Translations under genes and position numbers: made by a program | The notes under the pieces: model-generated | The model's database searches: none | Seen by the model: the letters and a program-made list of their open reading frames with translations, nothing else | Told to the model about the DNA's origin: nothing | NCBI GenBank assembly: GCA_000827265.1 | Contig: KN834830.1 | Location: 74,713-138,712, forward strand | Length of the DNA: 64,000 nt | Direction of reading: 5' to 3' | Source of the DNA: Collybiopsis luxurians FD-317 M1 | Lineage: Eukaryota; Basidiomycota; Agaricomycetes; Agaricales; Omphalotaceae | In this document: positions 47,809 through 60,027 of the stretch, piece after piece | Layout of the letters: the number at the start of each line of letters is the position of its first letter | Numbering within the stretch: position 1 is the stretch's first letter

Positions 47809-47977
47809 TGTCATGATCAATTAAACAATTATCCGGTGATGCATTAATAGCTCACCCGAGCGTGTTACACTATTTTTGTTATTGATAAAGGAGCTGGAAT
47901 TTTAAATATCCTTCATGACAATGTTCCCTCTTATCTGCTGGCTAATTAAGACCAACTTTCTTACGAAGACTAATAAG

Positions 47978-48265
47978 TGTAATGGAATTACTTAGGATGT
48001 GTACATGGTACAAGTAATATTTCGACGCAGGTTGCACTCTGTGTTGTGATCCGGAACTAGCAACTCCGGTATGAAGCTTAGTAATATTTATTTGTAGATT
48101 ACTCAGATAATTACTGCGGTATTAGTGATACATGGAATGTAGTAGAACTGCTACTTACCTTGTAGATACTTCTAGAATACCTACCGTAGAGTATAAAAGG
48201 CCTACTCTGAGGGCCAACAATAACAGACAATTACTTATTTTACCATCACCATTCCGAGCCTAACA
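47978..48265. mobile_element. LTR-like remnant
   Basis: The stretch resembles the LTR in K1 in its core: TCTAGAATAC..GTAGAGTATAAAAGGCC followed by ACAATTACTTATTTTACC, against TTCTAGTACTT..GTAGAGTATATAAGGCC and ACAAGTTATTCACTATTAC. I cannot define the ends or a target duplication. It may be a decayed solo LTR of the same family. Confidence 0.4.
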
Positions 48266-49130
48266 GCTCAGAGGCACCACTGCGCACCCTAACCCACAAT
48301 ACTCTGCAGGCTCTACAACTAATGAAAAATGTTGGTCACACTGAATTAAGGCTGGGCTTGTTAGCTTTAGCATGGATTTTGGTATAGATCTGGGCAAAAT
48401 TGAGACTCTATCAAGCAGTTTATGCACCGAGCTTGAGCGATGAGCATGGATCCGGCGATCACATTTTTTGGTAAAACTGGCAAGTCACATTCTGGGCATA
48501 TATGTCTGCCACTTCTGTGCCGAATGCCCCTTGCTTGGAGCCTTCAATTACTATCTATGTACCAGAGTTGATAACGAAAATGTCGGTATAGGAAAACTTT
48601 TGCAATTCTTGGTTAACCCTACTCAAACTCGAGAGATATTAAATATATATGTTAAGCTTTGAATTGACCAAGTTTAAGAATTTTCAGAGCCCTCAAGGTT
48701 GTGCCAGCTGTCTCCCGAGAAAGGACATTAAAATGGTGGGAGTTGATACTCGGACCGGTGCCTTCCGAAGCCTATGGGAAGAGACTGAAGTTTTCACCAT
48801 CCTCGTTCGTTTGAGAGAGATCCGTATTGTTTTAAATCCACGGATGGTGCTCAAATACTTTAAAATGATATAAAGAACATGATATCCAAAACCTGAAATA
48901 AATTGAGTATTTTTGATGCTTCCCGGTGCTGATAAAGGGAAAAACCTATCATTTGAACACTTGAAAAATTCCCTGATTATTTTCAAGCTCGATAATCCCC
49001 ATAAAAAGTTCATAAGTCTATCTATTAGCTCTAATTTAGTGTCAGAAAAAGTTTGAGAATGAACGGTCCAGAAATACGCTCAAACGAAAGGATTTTCTGC
49101 GAAAGTATCAACTCTGGTATTTAGATAGTA
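48266..49130. other. Spacer between K8 and K9
   Basis: Several short open stretches (up to about 75 codons) match nothing I recognise. From about 49130 the class I kinase promoter block begins. There is no LCB2 relic between K8 and K9, unlike most other gaps. Confidence 0.4.
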
Positions 49131-49369
49131 ATGCCACTTGTACATGTGTTAATGCTAATTAATGCTTCGGAACGTATACCCGGTATTCAAACGATCGGCG
49201 GGTGGCTTCTTTTTGATTCGGCAGTTTTGGTCTACCGCTTTTGATATAGATTTGAATTCGGAACGGCCATACGTTCCTCAGTTCTATGCCTGTCATTGTC
49301 AATCATTGTCAATCCATGACAGTTGTATCTTAATCTTAACAGCTTAGGAGCCGTGGCACTGCATTCGAT

Positions 49370-52300
49370 ATGTTTATAGTATCCACCACTGCGTCTGCGG
49401 ATTCTAAAATGGAATCGACGTCGACTACCATTACCGCTGCAACTGTGGACTCTGGATCGACTCATGGAAGCACTAGTATCCAGGACCTTCTCCGACGTGC
49501 TCTCCTGGAACTCGATGCTCATAAGCAGAATCGGAGTCTGCGGCTCCAATGGCTTGAGCCGCAAGCGGCCCAGCAGCTCGTAGACCACCTACAATCGGCA
49601 AGTCGTTCACCAAAACCAGCCAATCGACAGAAATGTTGAAGCTCTATTTTCACCTAGATCTTGGATACTGAGCAGGACAACTCGAAGAGTCAAAAGAAGT
49701 ACTTCGGCCTTTTTCGTTATCTGTCACGGAAGTATCAAGCTTTACCGTCGTCACTGATAGTCCGCGACGTCAGAAGGGAGGGAGAAAATCCGGTTGCGGG
49801 TGGTGGATTTGCTGTGAGTACCATTTCGTATCCGGAGCACGATGAGTGTTGTGCTTAACAGACAACCAATACTTAGGATATATGGCGCGGAAGACTGAAC
49901 GAAAAGCTAGTATGTGTAAAGGTTCTTCGGCTTACCATCGAGCAGGATGAAAAGGCTCGTGCGGAGATTCGAAAGGTTGGTTAATCCAACTACTCGAAAC
50001 ATACCTGCGGGAGGCTCTATTAATATTCCAGCAATTCTGTCACGAAGCTTTAGTCTGGCGCCAACTGCACCATCCTAACATCCTCCCTTTGCTCGGCGTT
50101 AATATTGACCTCTTTCACCCATCTTTCTGCCTCATTTCACCCTGGATGGAAAATAGGGATATCATTACATTTTTGAAGCAAAATCCACATCACAGCATAC
50201 CTTCCGTTGTACGTGCTCCAAGATTATGTCACGTTTGACATGATGACTATGACGTTCTGTAGCTTCGCGAAGTCGCAGCTGGTCTGGAATATCTGCATTC
50301 CAGAGAACCCCCGGTGATTCACGGTGATATACGCGGGGTAAGTGCGCTGGGACCTCGATTAATTATTTGTTGAATGTATATGTGCCTAACCGTAGGGTAA
50401 CATCCTGGTCAAAGATGATCTTCATTGTTGCCTGGCTGACTTCGGCTTAACATTGGTCACTACCAGCTCACAAGTGTGGTCTCTCACAACTTCTTCGAGC
50501 ACTAATAAAGGTTCTATGCGTTGGTTGGCACCAGAATTTTTCATTCCTGATTTAACTGCACCCATCCCTGACCCCACATCTCGAGATGTATATGCATTTG
50601 GTTGCACTATTGTTGAGGTGCTGTGCTCTCAATTCTGTCTTTTTATCCACCTTAAATCAATTTCCAACATATGTCAGGTCCTAACTCAAAAGCTGCCCTT
50701 TCATGACTGTAGGAATGATTACTCCGTTATAGTCCATTTAATGAATGGCGAAAGACCTGCAAGACCCCAGGATGTCTGGTGTCCAGATGTTGTCTGGGAT
50801 CTCACCACACATTGCTGGGCTCAGAGTGCGCAAGACCGTCCCTCAGCAAATGAAATCTGCAAGATTCTGCAGCATGATCTGGAATCTGCAATTCCTGTCG
50901 AAACTATAAATTCATCTCCAGAAACAAAAATACCTGAGAAAATTCCTGGCAAGTTTCCATCTGTAAAAAAAACAGATTCCACTTTGTCAGATGAACAACC
51001 AAAGGCAGAGGGATTGAAACGAAAGAGGGATGATGAGGATGAGTACCATGGTTATCGCTCCAAACTGCCTGTCCTTCCATCAATTTCCCAGCTTCTTTCT
51101 CTCGGCGACAAAGCTGTACACCACAATCCCATTTCCAATGCGACCCAGCAATGGCCCTATTCAGGTGCTCCTCCTCTTCCATTCAGCTACAGCTCACATT
51201 CAGGCCCTCACCCTGGACCTCCTACTCAAGGTAAATTGCCTTTGTTCAGTGTGTTCCATTGACAAATGTTTTTTTTTCTTATCCAGTCCTTCACATGGTG
51301 GCCCCTGCTGGTCCATCTTCAAGAAATCATTCTTCATTTAGACCTCCTCCGGAAGGCTATCCAGGCCTTCACAAGCCTTATCTGCCTACCCTTCCCAATA
51401 ATGCTAGCTTCAAGTTAGTAACTCCACAATGTAAGCTTCCTATGTGTATGTCTTATTATTGTAAAATGCTCAGTTCTTTCTCAGCTCCGGCAGGGTCCCC
51501 CCAAATAATGCTTCCACAACATTCACTTCCTGTTCAACAAGCGGATGCCCTTCAGCAACTTGAGCCACACTCCCAGCGAGCTCCTCCACCATTGCCACCA
51601 TCTCCCTTTTCTCCCTTGCTTATGCCTAGTAGACCCTCTCCTGATCCAGCATCTCCAGAGGTGCAGTCTTGTCAGGTTGTGTCGGCACCCAGTGGGGCGA
51701 GTTCTTCTCCGGTAATCTCTCAAGATGATCCTGAGATGTCCATCTGCTCTGTCAGCTGTCCCATGCCAACTCAGGTCACTCCCAATGACATCTTGGATGA
51801 GCTATCCATTCACTATATAAACACAGTAGCATATCTGCAATATCCACTCGCAGACAGGGCATATCTCTCTAGAGTGCTCTCTGAAGATATTCAGAACAAT
51901 GATAAATTTGCTCGTCGTGCTGCTCGCCTTTTGGCTACAGTTCATATCCAGCGCTCTGCAGCGAGCCTTCCAGGGTCAATCGAACTCACCTTGGTGAAGG
52001 AAGGATATAAAGAGCTATTGTACATGTTTTGCTTTTCCAAGCAACAATTTGGTGCCGACGATGCTTTTTGTGCTCTGAATGTCATCAGTACCTTTTTATT
52101 CAACGGTGGACAAGGCGACTGGGAACGATGGTTTCGAGTTGCTTCTAGCTACTGCACTCGTATACTCGAGGACCGAGATCGATTTACAAGCTATCGGGAT
52201 GCCATCACAAATTGCGAAGACAAGGAGCGGTTCATCATTATGACCACTTTCAAGTTCGACATCCTTGCCTCCGTGACGACAATGGAATTGCCCATCTTTT

Positions 52301-52962
52301 TTGAGGTTATCAGCGAGCTATACAATCCCAAGAACCAGAGCAGTCTTCTTGGCGTCTTTGATAATTCTACCGACGCACTGTCAATGCTGCCGATCATGGG
52401 ATGCGAAAACCGCATTGTCTGGGCTTTCGCTCAGATATCATCGCTCTACGTCTGGAAACAAAATCAGGAGAAAGAGGGTAAATTGAGTATTCTCGAACTT
52501 CACCAAAGGGCAAACGATATTGAGTCATATATTGCTACGCCCAGACTGAGCCTCGTGTCCAGCTCACAAGATGATGTTCCTCGACTTCTCACGTCTGAAG
52601 CCTTCCGCACATCTGCCATTCTCTACCTCCGCACTGCCGTCCACGGCGATTTCCGACTTGTGCCCGATATTGCTGAAGCCGTCAACAGGGCCATTGGGTC
52701 TTTGGAACAGATTGCTTCTGCTCCTGAAAAGGCCAGACACGCCGCTGTTCGGAGTACTGTTTTCCCATTTGTCATCTGTGCTGCACTTACAACTAAAAGA
52801 GTGAAACGAAATAGTTTGCTCAACACACTTAATGATGGGGCTGAGGTGGGCACCTGCCAGGGCATTGTTGAGCTTTTGAAGGGCCTAAATCTGGGAACGA
52901 AAAAAGCGAAGGCTGTCTCGTGGCGCACTGCGATCCAGCGGAGCAAGATGCTTCTTGTTTGA
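49370..52962 (+). CDS. K9: kinase/Fungal_trans_2 fusion, 1040 aa
   Basis: Exons 49370-49597, 49658-49813, 49877-49975, 50032-50208, 50263-50337, 50396-50617, 50678-51230, 51287-51430 and 51494-52962 join in phase. The 63-nt gap at 51431-51493 is also open and could be retained. Kinase motifs: Lys143, HGDIRGGN (Asp242), DFG (Asp260), MRWLAPE (Glu292) and QDRPSANEI. The linker has GLKRKRDDED (NLS-like) and a long Pro/Gln/Ser region. The C-terminal domain (about 650-1040) fits Fungal_trans_2: ILDELSIHYINTVAYLQYP, FARRAARLLATVH, FNGGQGDWERWFRVASSY, KFDILASVTTMELPIF, MLPIMGCENRIVWAFAQISSL, EAFRTSAILYLRT and FPFVICAALTTKRVKRN. No Zn2Cys6 cluster is present, so DNA binding by it is not expected. It is the best complete representative of the TF-tailed type. 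The start is the first ATG (MFIVSTT), shared with K5. Confidence 0.85.
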
Positions 52963-53169
52963 GTAAAGGGCTGATTCCTGTTCTTTTCTGCCTCCCTACT
53001 GTACTGTCTTCTTAAACTATATACTTTCTTTGACCATAATGCATAGTGTCTCCTTAAACATCATCTTTTCTTTGCTTTTTCACAGACAATGATATTGTTA
53101 CATACTATCCTCTCAAACACTTTTTTCTATCCACATACAACCATACATTATTACATACTTTAAGTACAC

Positions 53170-53543
53170 ACTGCAGCGGACCCGAAATTTTCCATTCGAA
53201 ATTATTATGAATTTTTTCTTTTTCCTCTTGAAAATTTATTAGGTAAACTCTTTCGTGCTGGAAAATTCTATCTTAACAAGGAGAAAAAATCCTTAGAAAA
53301 TTTACCAGTAGAAGCTATCGAAATCACTGTATCAGCAAGACGGTCTGAATTTCCCGGGGATGTCTTTGCCTTTGATTCCGAAAAAAAATACCACGGTTCA
53401 CTTCAAGCCTGTTAACTTTTGTCCGCGATGTTCATTTACTCATCGCCTCAAACTAGGAGTTGCAAATGCGTCTTTGTTTTCGTTGCACATTTTTATTACC
53501 GGCCCTCAGATATAAATTGTGCTCTTGGTCAGGTTTCTCGATC
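53170..53543. other. Unassigned stretch after K9
   Basis: No gene is seen. It contains several AAATTTTC/GAAAATTT words in both orientations (53190-53310) that could pair. The left part is K9 3' flank, which is also found inverted at 41930-42120. Confidence 0.35.
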
Positions 53544-53745
53544 TCCGCGTTTTCAATGTTGGGTGTGGACATACTTTTTGGAAGAGACCAAAACAATGGT
53601 GTGATTGTCGAGGAAGGTGATGGAAGCGTCGATCCTAGAATGTCAAGCAATGTAGCATCAGAGTAGAAGTAATGAATATAAGTTGATGGATATATACCGT
53701 TGGCGAATCAATCTTGCTCTGCTCAATCAATGCTGTAGCCAAAGC
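53544..53745 (-). pseudogene. Duplicated 5' end of the TPR-CHAT gene
   Basis: Nearly identical to 30251-30430, covering the first codons (MSTPNIENAEI) and the upstream region. The coding part breaks off after about 11 codons, so no TPR or CHAT sequence remains. As at 30.3 kb, it is followed by an LCB2 relic and a kinase, which shows that the CHAT-LCB2-kinase block was duplicated as one. Confidence 0.85.
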
Positions 53746-53939
53746 TTTCGCAGGAATAAGCGCTGAAATGAACTTCCGGATCAAATTTATGTGCTTGCTT
53801 GACTTTTATCCACGACTTTACTTACTCAGACTCAATGCTCCGGACTAGGCGTCCCATGCCTTTACGACGTGCGTTCTTTGCTCTGTCGTTACCACCCCGC
53901 CTTCTGAGTTCACTTGATCAGGTTTCTCCCCTCAACTCG

Positions 53940-55300
53940 ATTGATCTTAGTTTTCGAAATAACAGGTGGACGAATATTTTGCTCAGCCTTTTCCTGGTCC
54001 CGCTGGTCGTACTAGCAAGATTTTGGACATTATACACCAAATACAAATCATCCTCAATTTATGAACTAGCACATCGAACATTTTCCCGTACAACTGTCAC
54101 GGTTTTGCGTTCATTCCTGGTAAATGTGCGGACGCTGTCGAAGCAGGCATGAAGCGCCACGGTGTGCCTTCCTGGAGCTATAGATTGACCGAGGCTTGTT
54201 GCAAGACTTGTCAGAACGGGAATGGAAGTAACAGGGATCCGCTTCATGGGTTTCGCAATATAACGTGCGTTCCTGCCTTGGTTTTCAAAGAGTGCCTCGT
54301 CGTTTCTGACGAACTGAATCCCACTTCTATTCGGTTTAGCGTTGGATGCAGTCAGTATCTGGCCCGCATGTTCGCATGCTCAAGCATAATGACATGGAGA
54401 TGCTCGAGAGGGGGGTCATTTAGTGGGGCAGCATTGGTCTAGGACGAGGATTGTTGCGAGGCCGTATAGTATAGAGAGAACGAAGTTGGACTGGACGGGG
54501 TTTTCAGCGTTCAAGGAGAAATACAAGGTACGCATTCCTATGTGCTTCCCTTATCTCTTAGCCGATGTTCTCTCCAGTTCTACGTTTTTTGACGATGCTC
54601 ATTCCATTGGTGCCATTGGCCCTCACGAATGATGAGTCTTCGACTACTTTAACGCCGACTCGTGAAAGGCTGACGTTCTCATGGCAACATTCGCTAAATC
54701 TTTCGGCGTTTCCAAAGGGTGTAGTGCTGGAAAAATCAGCTGCTAACGCGGCCACAGCTACTCTGGTGTCTACGCTGAATCCATCTCCCCTCCAGTGCTT
54801 GCAAGATCATAGTCAGTACAGCTCGTATCATGACCGTCGACATAAGTGGGCCCGTCGCAGCCTCCAACGTCTGCGCTCTCGAAATTCACTCCTTGTCATC
54901 TTCCTCGACCATCTAGCAAGATACCTAATACCACCATCCCGGTCCCATCCCCCAGCGCTTACCCCTTCAATGACTCTCCCTTCCCCCCACTCCAACTCGG
55001 ATTCAATACCGACAGCCACTCCTCCTCTCCCATCGTCCCCCTCCTCAGCTTCAACCCGGTAAACATGATCACGCTCCGCTACATGATGAAGGACCGCAAG
55101 ACGGACCGGTTCCCGTGATGCCGCTTATTTCGTTGCGGGTGCGGTTGTGAGCGCGAGTCATACGAAGGAATCTTTGAATGAGGGCTTGTGATGAGCTGGA
55201 GGTGTTGGATATAAAGCATGGGTTTGAGGAGGGAAGAGTTGAAGTGTGGATAGCGTTTGTAGGAGGGCAGGGGAGTTACCAAATATTCCTAATCGTGAAT
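53940..55300 (+). pseudogene. LCB2 relic P10
   Basis: Like P6 in structure and breaks: an N-terminal piece (about 53960-54100), KRHGVPSWSYRLTEACCKTCQN and SDELNPTSIRFSVG (about 54150-54345), a damaged FKEKYK exon end (about 54510-54528), a PLP exon with changed residues (TFAKSFGVSKGCSAGKIS-like) and a shortened C-terminus with SHTKE. Many frames are needed. It precedes K10. Confidence 0.75.
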
Positions 55301-55566
55301 GGGAAACCAAAAGAGAAGATATAACTTGAAATGAACAACGTATAATCGGTATTCTAGCAATTGACTTATTGCTGTGTCTTAATTCAGCAGTCACTGTACT
55401 GCTTTTGGTGTAAATTTGGTTTTGGAATCTATGGTGGTGCTATGCTTGAGTGAAAGCTGTACGACAGTGACAGTTTATGCACAGTGTAACTGAGATCATC
55501 ACATATATAGGTTCTCAACGCAATCGTCATTCTTAACAGCGCAACAGTGTTCTGGCTTTACCCACC

Positions 55567-58473
55567 ATGTCCACCACTGCAACTGTGGACTCTGGAACGG
55601 AACAGACGTCGATGATCACTACCGCTGCATTCATGGACTCAGGATTGATTGATGAAAGCACCAGCATCCAGGACCTTCTTCGGCAAGCACTTCTAGAATA
55701 CGACGGTCACAAGCATAATCGAAGTCTGCGATTCCAATGGCTTAAGCCGCAAGCGGCCCAACAGCTGGTGGACTACCTACAGTTGGCAAGTCCTCAGCGG
55801 CCAAACTAACTGATTCACAGACATGCTGAAGCGGCCATCTTGGCATACTAGATCTTGGATTCTGGACAAGAAAATGTGAATTACAAAAAGTACTTTGGCC
55901 TTTTTCGGTATCTCTCGCGAAGGTTTCGAAAGCTGCCTTCGTCACTAATAATTTACGACATCCAACGCGAGGGAAAAAATCCGGTTGCTGGTGGGGGGTT
56001 TGCAGTGAGCGCCACTTCGTACTGAGCGCAACAAGTGCTGTGCTGAGCAGACAACCAATAGGACATATGGCGCGGATGCTGGAATGAAAAGCTTGTATGT
56101 GTTAAAGTCCTTCGACTTACCATCGAGCAGGATGAAAAGGCTCGCGATGAGATTCGTAAGGTTGGTGAATCTACTTACTCACCTGAAGTATGCCTACTGA
56201 AGGCTTCGAATATATCAGCAATTCTGTCATGAGGCTTTGGTCTGGCGCCAGCTGCACCATCCCAATATTCTTCCTTTGCTGGGTGTCAATATAGATCTAT
56301 TTCACCCATCGTTCTGCCTCATTTCACCCTGGATGGAAAATAGGGATATAATTACATTTTTGAAGCAGAATCCACAGCACAACCTACATTCTGTTGTGCG
56401 TGCATTAAGATTGTTCCACATTTGACATGATAATCATGGTGTTCTATAGCTTTGCGAAGTCGCAGCTGGTCTACATTATCTGCATTCCAGAGACCCCCCT
56501 TTGATCCATGGTGACATACGTGGGGTGCGTGCGCCGGTGCTTCAGTTAGCAATTATTTTATGAACTTATGTCTCAGGGTAATATCCTAGTCACAGATGAT
56601 CTCCATTGCTGCCTGGCTGACTTTGGTTTAACACTGGTCACTACGAGTTCACAAGTGTGGTCCCTGACCACTTCTTCAACCAGTAGCAGAGGCTCTATGC
56701 GCTGGTTGGCACCAGAATACATTTTTAGCTCAGCTCTATCAATTCCTAATCACACATCCAGAGATGTTTATGCATTTGGTTGCACCATAGTCGAGGCATG
56801 ATGTTGATTTTCCCACTTTATCTTCAAATTAACATCCAATATATTACAGGTCCTGACTCAAAAGCACCCCTTTCATGACCGCAAGACTGATGCACTTGTC
56901 ATGTTTTACTTGATGGAGGGTGGAAGACCTGCGCGGCCGAAGGATGCCTGGTGTACGGATGCTGTCTGGGATCTCACTACAAGTTGCTGGGCTCAGAATG
57001 CGCAAGATCGTCCCTCAGCAAACCAAATATATGATACGTTGCAGCGTGTTACTGAGGCATTGAAAGAAAAGAGGGTTGACAATGGTGAGTGCTATGTATT
57101 ATGTGTATCCTGCCTTACCTCTCCTTCAGAACAAACTGCCCCAGTTCATGGCACTCCATTCACTGATCTATTAGCCTTAGCCGGCATCGACACTAGCCGC
57201 TTATCTGCCTCTGCGTCGGCTCCACCTAGGCCACTGTCGTTAATGTCAGATGGTAGCCCACCTCCAAGTCTGTTGTGGGACCTTCATACTATTTCTACTG
57301 GAAGGAGAGCGCGCCGGCATGCTGGAGTGTTTCGTCCCGAAGATGTGGAGATTGGGAGATTGCTTCCTTCATATACACCGATGCCTTCACTGACAGGAGA
57401 AATTGTGCTTGATACACCTACCTTACAGACCCCGAAACGGCCTATAGTGTCATCGAAGATGTCCACTCCGACTATCTCCACCATGTTAAATGTCCAGTCC
57501 TCCCCCGCAGGTCCTGTTAATTCCGTGCCGTTGCCCAGCTCCTCATCCTTACCACCTAGTTTAACATCACTCTTAGAACTGCCTTCAGTATCAAGGACGT
57601 CAGTGGATCATGAGGTGCTCCAGGCTGTGCAGTCTGCAGTTGAGGTGGCTCCTACAGTATGGCAGTTGATGGAAGAGGTTTTGTTGGGAGATGGTAAGAG
57701 TGCAGAAGGTGAAGGTGCAAGAACAGATGGGATAAATGTCAGAGAGGTTATGGAGAGTTTGGAGGATGCAAAGGAGATTACAAGAAGACTGACGGAGTGT
57801 GTTCAGATGATTAGGAATGCAAATAATCGCGCCGACGTAGGGACGGAGAGGAAGAACCTTAAGGAAGATGCATATCTCTTCCTCAAAGTGAATTCTGTCT
57901 CTTCCAAATTTTTATTCAAAACTATTATCCTAACTTATTCTTCAGTCAGTTGTACAGCTAGCCAATACTGTCAAGAAATACGGTGGTGTTCCCTCCTCTG
58001 CTCTACGCACCAACATGGTCAAACTTACCCACTCGGCGGAGGAATTTGCTATCCTCTTGCAATTCTCGTCTTTCTCACCTTCACCTACTACTCAAGCAGC
58101 TTCTTTATCCTCAAACCGGCCTTATTCCTACACCCCAATGACCAGTGTAACTGCTTCAACCACCTCATCCGCATCATATACATCATACTCACAATCCCAA
58201 TCTAACCTTCTCCGTTTACCTGAACCATCAGAGAACCAAAGGCTAGGGCTAGGACCAAAACTTACAAGGAGTCAAAGTGCACGAAGTCCCTCGACCACAA
58301 CAAGTACTACAAGCAAACTGCTTTCCTGGCCAGTGGTCGCAGAGGCTCCGAAGAGTGCACAATCACTGCAAACATCCAAATTGCCAATAATCAGAAGGCT
58401 CAAACAGAGGATTGCTGGATTAGACCCGAACATTAATAGGTTCAGTATTGGGAATGGGCATAGACTTGGATGA
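55567..58473 (+). CDS. K10: kinase fused to a SOG2/RAM-pathway-like domain, 820 aa
   Basis: Exons 55567-55785, 55852-56004, 56062-56160, 56219-56395, 56450-56524, 56577-56795, 56850-57084, 57130-57887 and 57946-58473 join in phase. The 45-nt gap at 57085-57129 is in frame and might instead be coding. Kinase motifs: Lys139, HGDIRGGN (Asp238), DFG (Asp256), MRWLAPE and QDRPSANQI. Introns 1 and 6 use GC donors. The long tail has a low-complexity Ser/Pro/Thr region, then from about residue 555 a helical domain with VLQAVQSAVEVAPTVWQLME, LEDAKEITRRLTECV, EDAYLFLKSVVQLANTVKKY and SSALRTNMVKLTHSAEEFAI, followed by LLQFSSFSPSP. I read this as the SOG2 domain of the RAM (Ndr kinase) signalling network. 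The LRR half of Sog2 is absent. The family call rests on my motif memory and is the least certain of the tails. Confidence 0.75.
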
Positions 58474-58825
58474 CGGGTTCACGATCACCTAACCTCACTC
58501 TTTTACTAGCATGCAAGTCGTAATTTCCACTACATTTGTCTTTTCGCTTCTTGTGCTCTACTACCCATAGTTACTCATAGTTCTACATTTTTGTGACGAC
58601 AGTTATTCAGTTTTTTTGTTTTTGTTTCGTCTCTGTCCTCTCACACACTACATACCTTTTCTTTTCCACGAACAATGATACCCACTCATATGTCACCCGT
58701 CTGCTGATGATCAATTAATACCAGTTGGAACAATTTGCTTGCCTATTTTCCCACGATTCTCTTTCGCTGACTTGTCCACGTCGTTTTGTTTTTCGAGCGA
58801 CTGTACAGTGTAGATTTGATGCAAG
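58474..58825. other. 3' flank of K10
   Basis: No gene is seen. It includes TATTTTCCCACGATTCTC and TTGTCCACGTCGTT, words from the LCB2 5' flank (compare 22190-22240). A remnant of the next LCB2 unit may therefore start here and has been lost. Confidence 0.4.
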
Positions 58826-59010
58826 AAGAGCATGAGACCTTTTCTCTAAGGTCGGATGCCCCACGAGATCCGCTTGTGTGGCTCATTCATGACAGGCTGT
58901 TGAGTACGTCGAGTACCAGGTTTGATTGATCAATGGTTACTAGCGGTGCACATATCAATATGTCATTGGCATGTTGTATGTCTTCTGATTTGTTTGCATG
59001 ATATACAGCC
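58826..59010 (+). repeat. Dispersed repeat R, copy 2
   Basis: Same order of words as copies 1 and 3: GAAGAGCATGAGACC, TCATGACAGGCTGTTGAGTA, GGTTTGATTGATCAATGG and GGCATGTTGTATGTCTT. No coding potential is seen. Confidence 0.75.
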
Positions 59011-60027
59011 TCGGATAAATACCGACCAGTGTGAACGCTACAATGACATGTACAACTGCTTCCAAATATGTTTAAATTTTTTACCAAATATGGCATGAAG
59101 GAGCAGATGCCCGGAGGTGCCTCACTCCCTCTGGGCCTACTCTGCACTCTTTCTCTCCATCTGGGTCTGAGTTCTACTGCATCCCAGTGGTACAGAAGTT
59201 CAGCTGCTAAGATCAGTTGCATTCCAGTGCTCCTGCAATAGGGTACCTTTATATACATCAATATATATGCTGCTTTTGAATATGTATATAGTATTTCGCA
59301 TGAATAGTATGTATATTGCATGTAATATTACTGTATATGCCATTTTTTTTTTTTGACAGTCTGGCCTGTCGAACTCCAATATTGTACCGATCGGATATGT
59401 TTTTTGGTCAGGTTGTATGTGTTTGGTTGGCACGACACTCGCTCCCTAGACCATAAAGGGGGGATCATAAATACTTAAAGGAAGCAGACACGTATATTTC
59501 GTTGCATCAAAGTAAGTACTAGCCTGAACATAAATTGTGAAGGCGAAGCTCCATTCGTTGACCACGTTGTTGCCAGAGCTGAACCTGAGGATACAGCTGC
59601 ACAATAATGGCATGATGGCCACATCTTGTTTATGCGTTGCCATCTTTGGACCACAGTTATTAGCAGAGGAACCGGTAATATTGAAAATCCGGCTTTGTGG
59701 TTGCCTTGGATTCAGTCAATGAGAGAAGCTAACCACATACTCATTCCACTACTGTGAATTGAGCTCCTTTGCCTGCTTCTCATCCAGATCATCTTCAGTG
59801 TTTTCAGTGAAACCGACAACGCAGTTGCACGGGTCTTGGTAGTAATATTCTTGGGTAACACAGTGGCACCTATGCGGAACCCACACCCGTTCCAGTGCTG
59901 ACACTCGCTCACCTGTCGGAAGTTCTAGTGATTATAAACTTCGACCGCCAATTTTCTTTTACCATCTCGGCATCACCCCCTAGCACATCTTATTTTATCT
60001 AGCATTGTGGGACAAATTTAGCTTGAG
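59011..60027. other. Stretch without a supported gene
   Basis: On the - strand, 59930-59720 has a short protein-like piece in mixed frames (CQHWNGCGFRIGATVLPKN; DPCNCVVGFTENTEDDLDEK), and 59643-59446 has another (LRFSSGNNVVNEWSFAFTIY). They could be exons of a small gene I do not recognise. I cannot join them with confidence. Confidence 0.25.
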
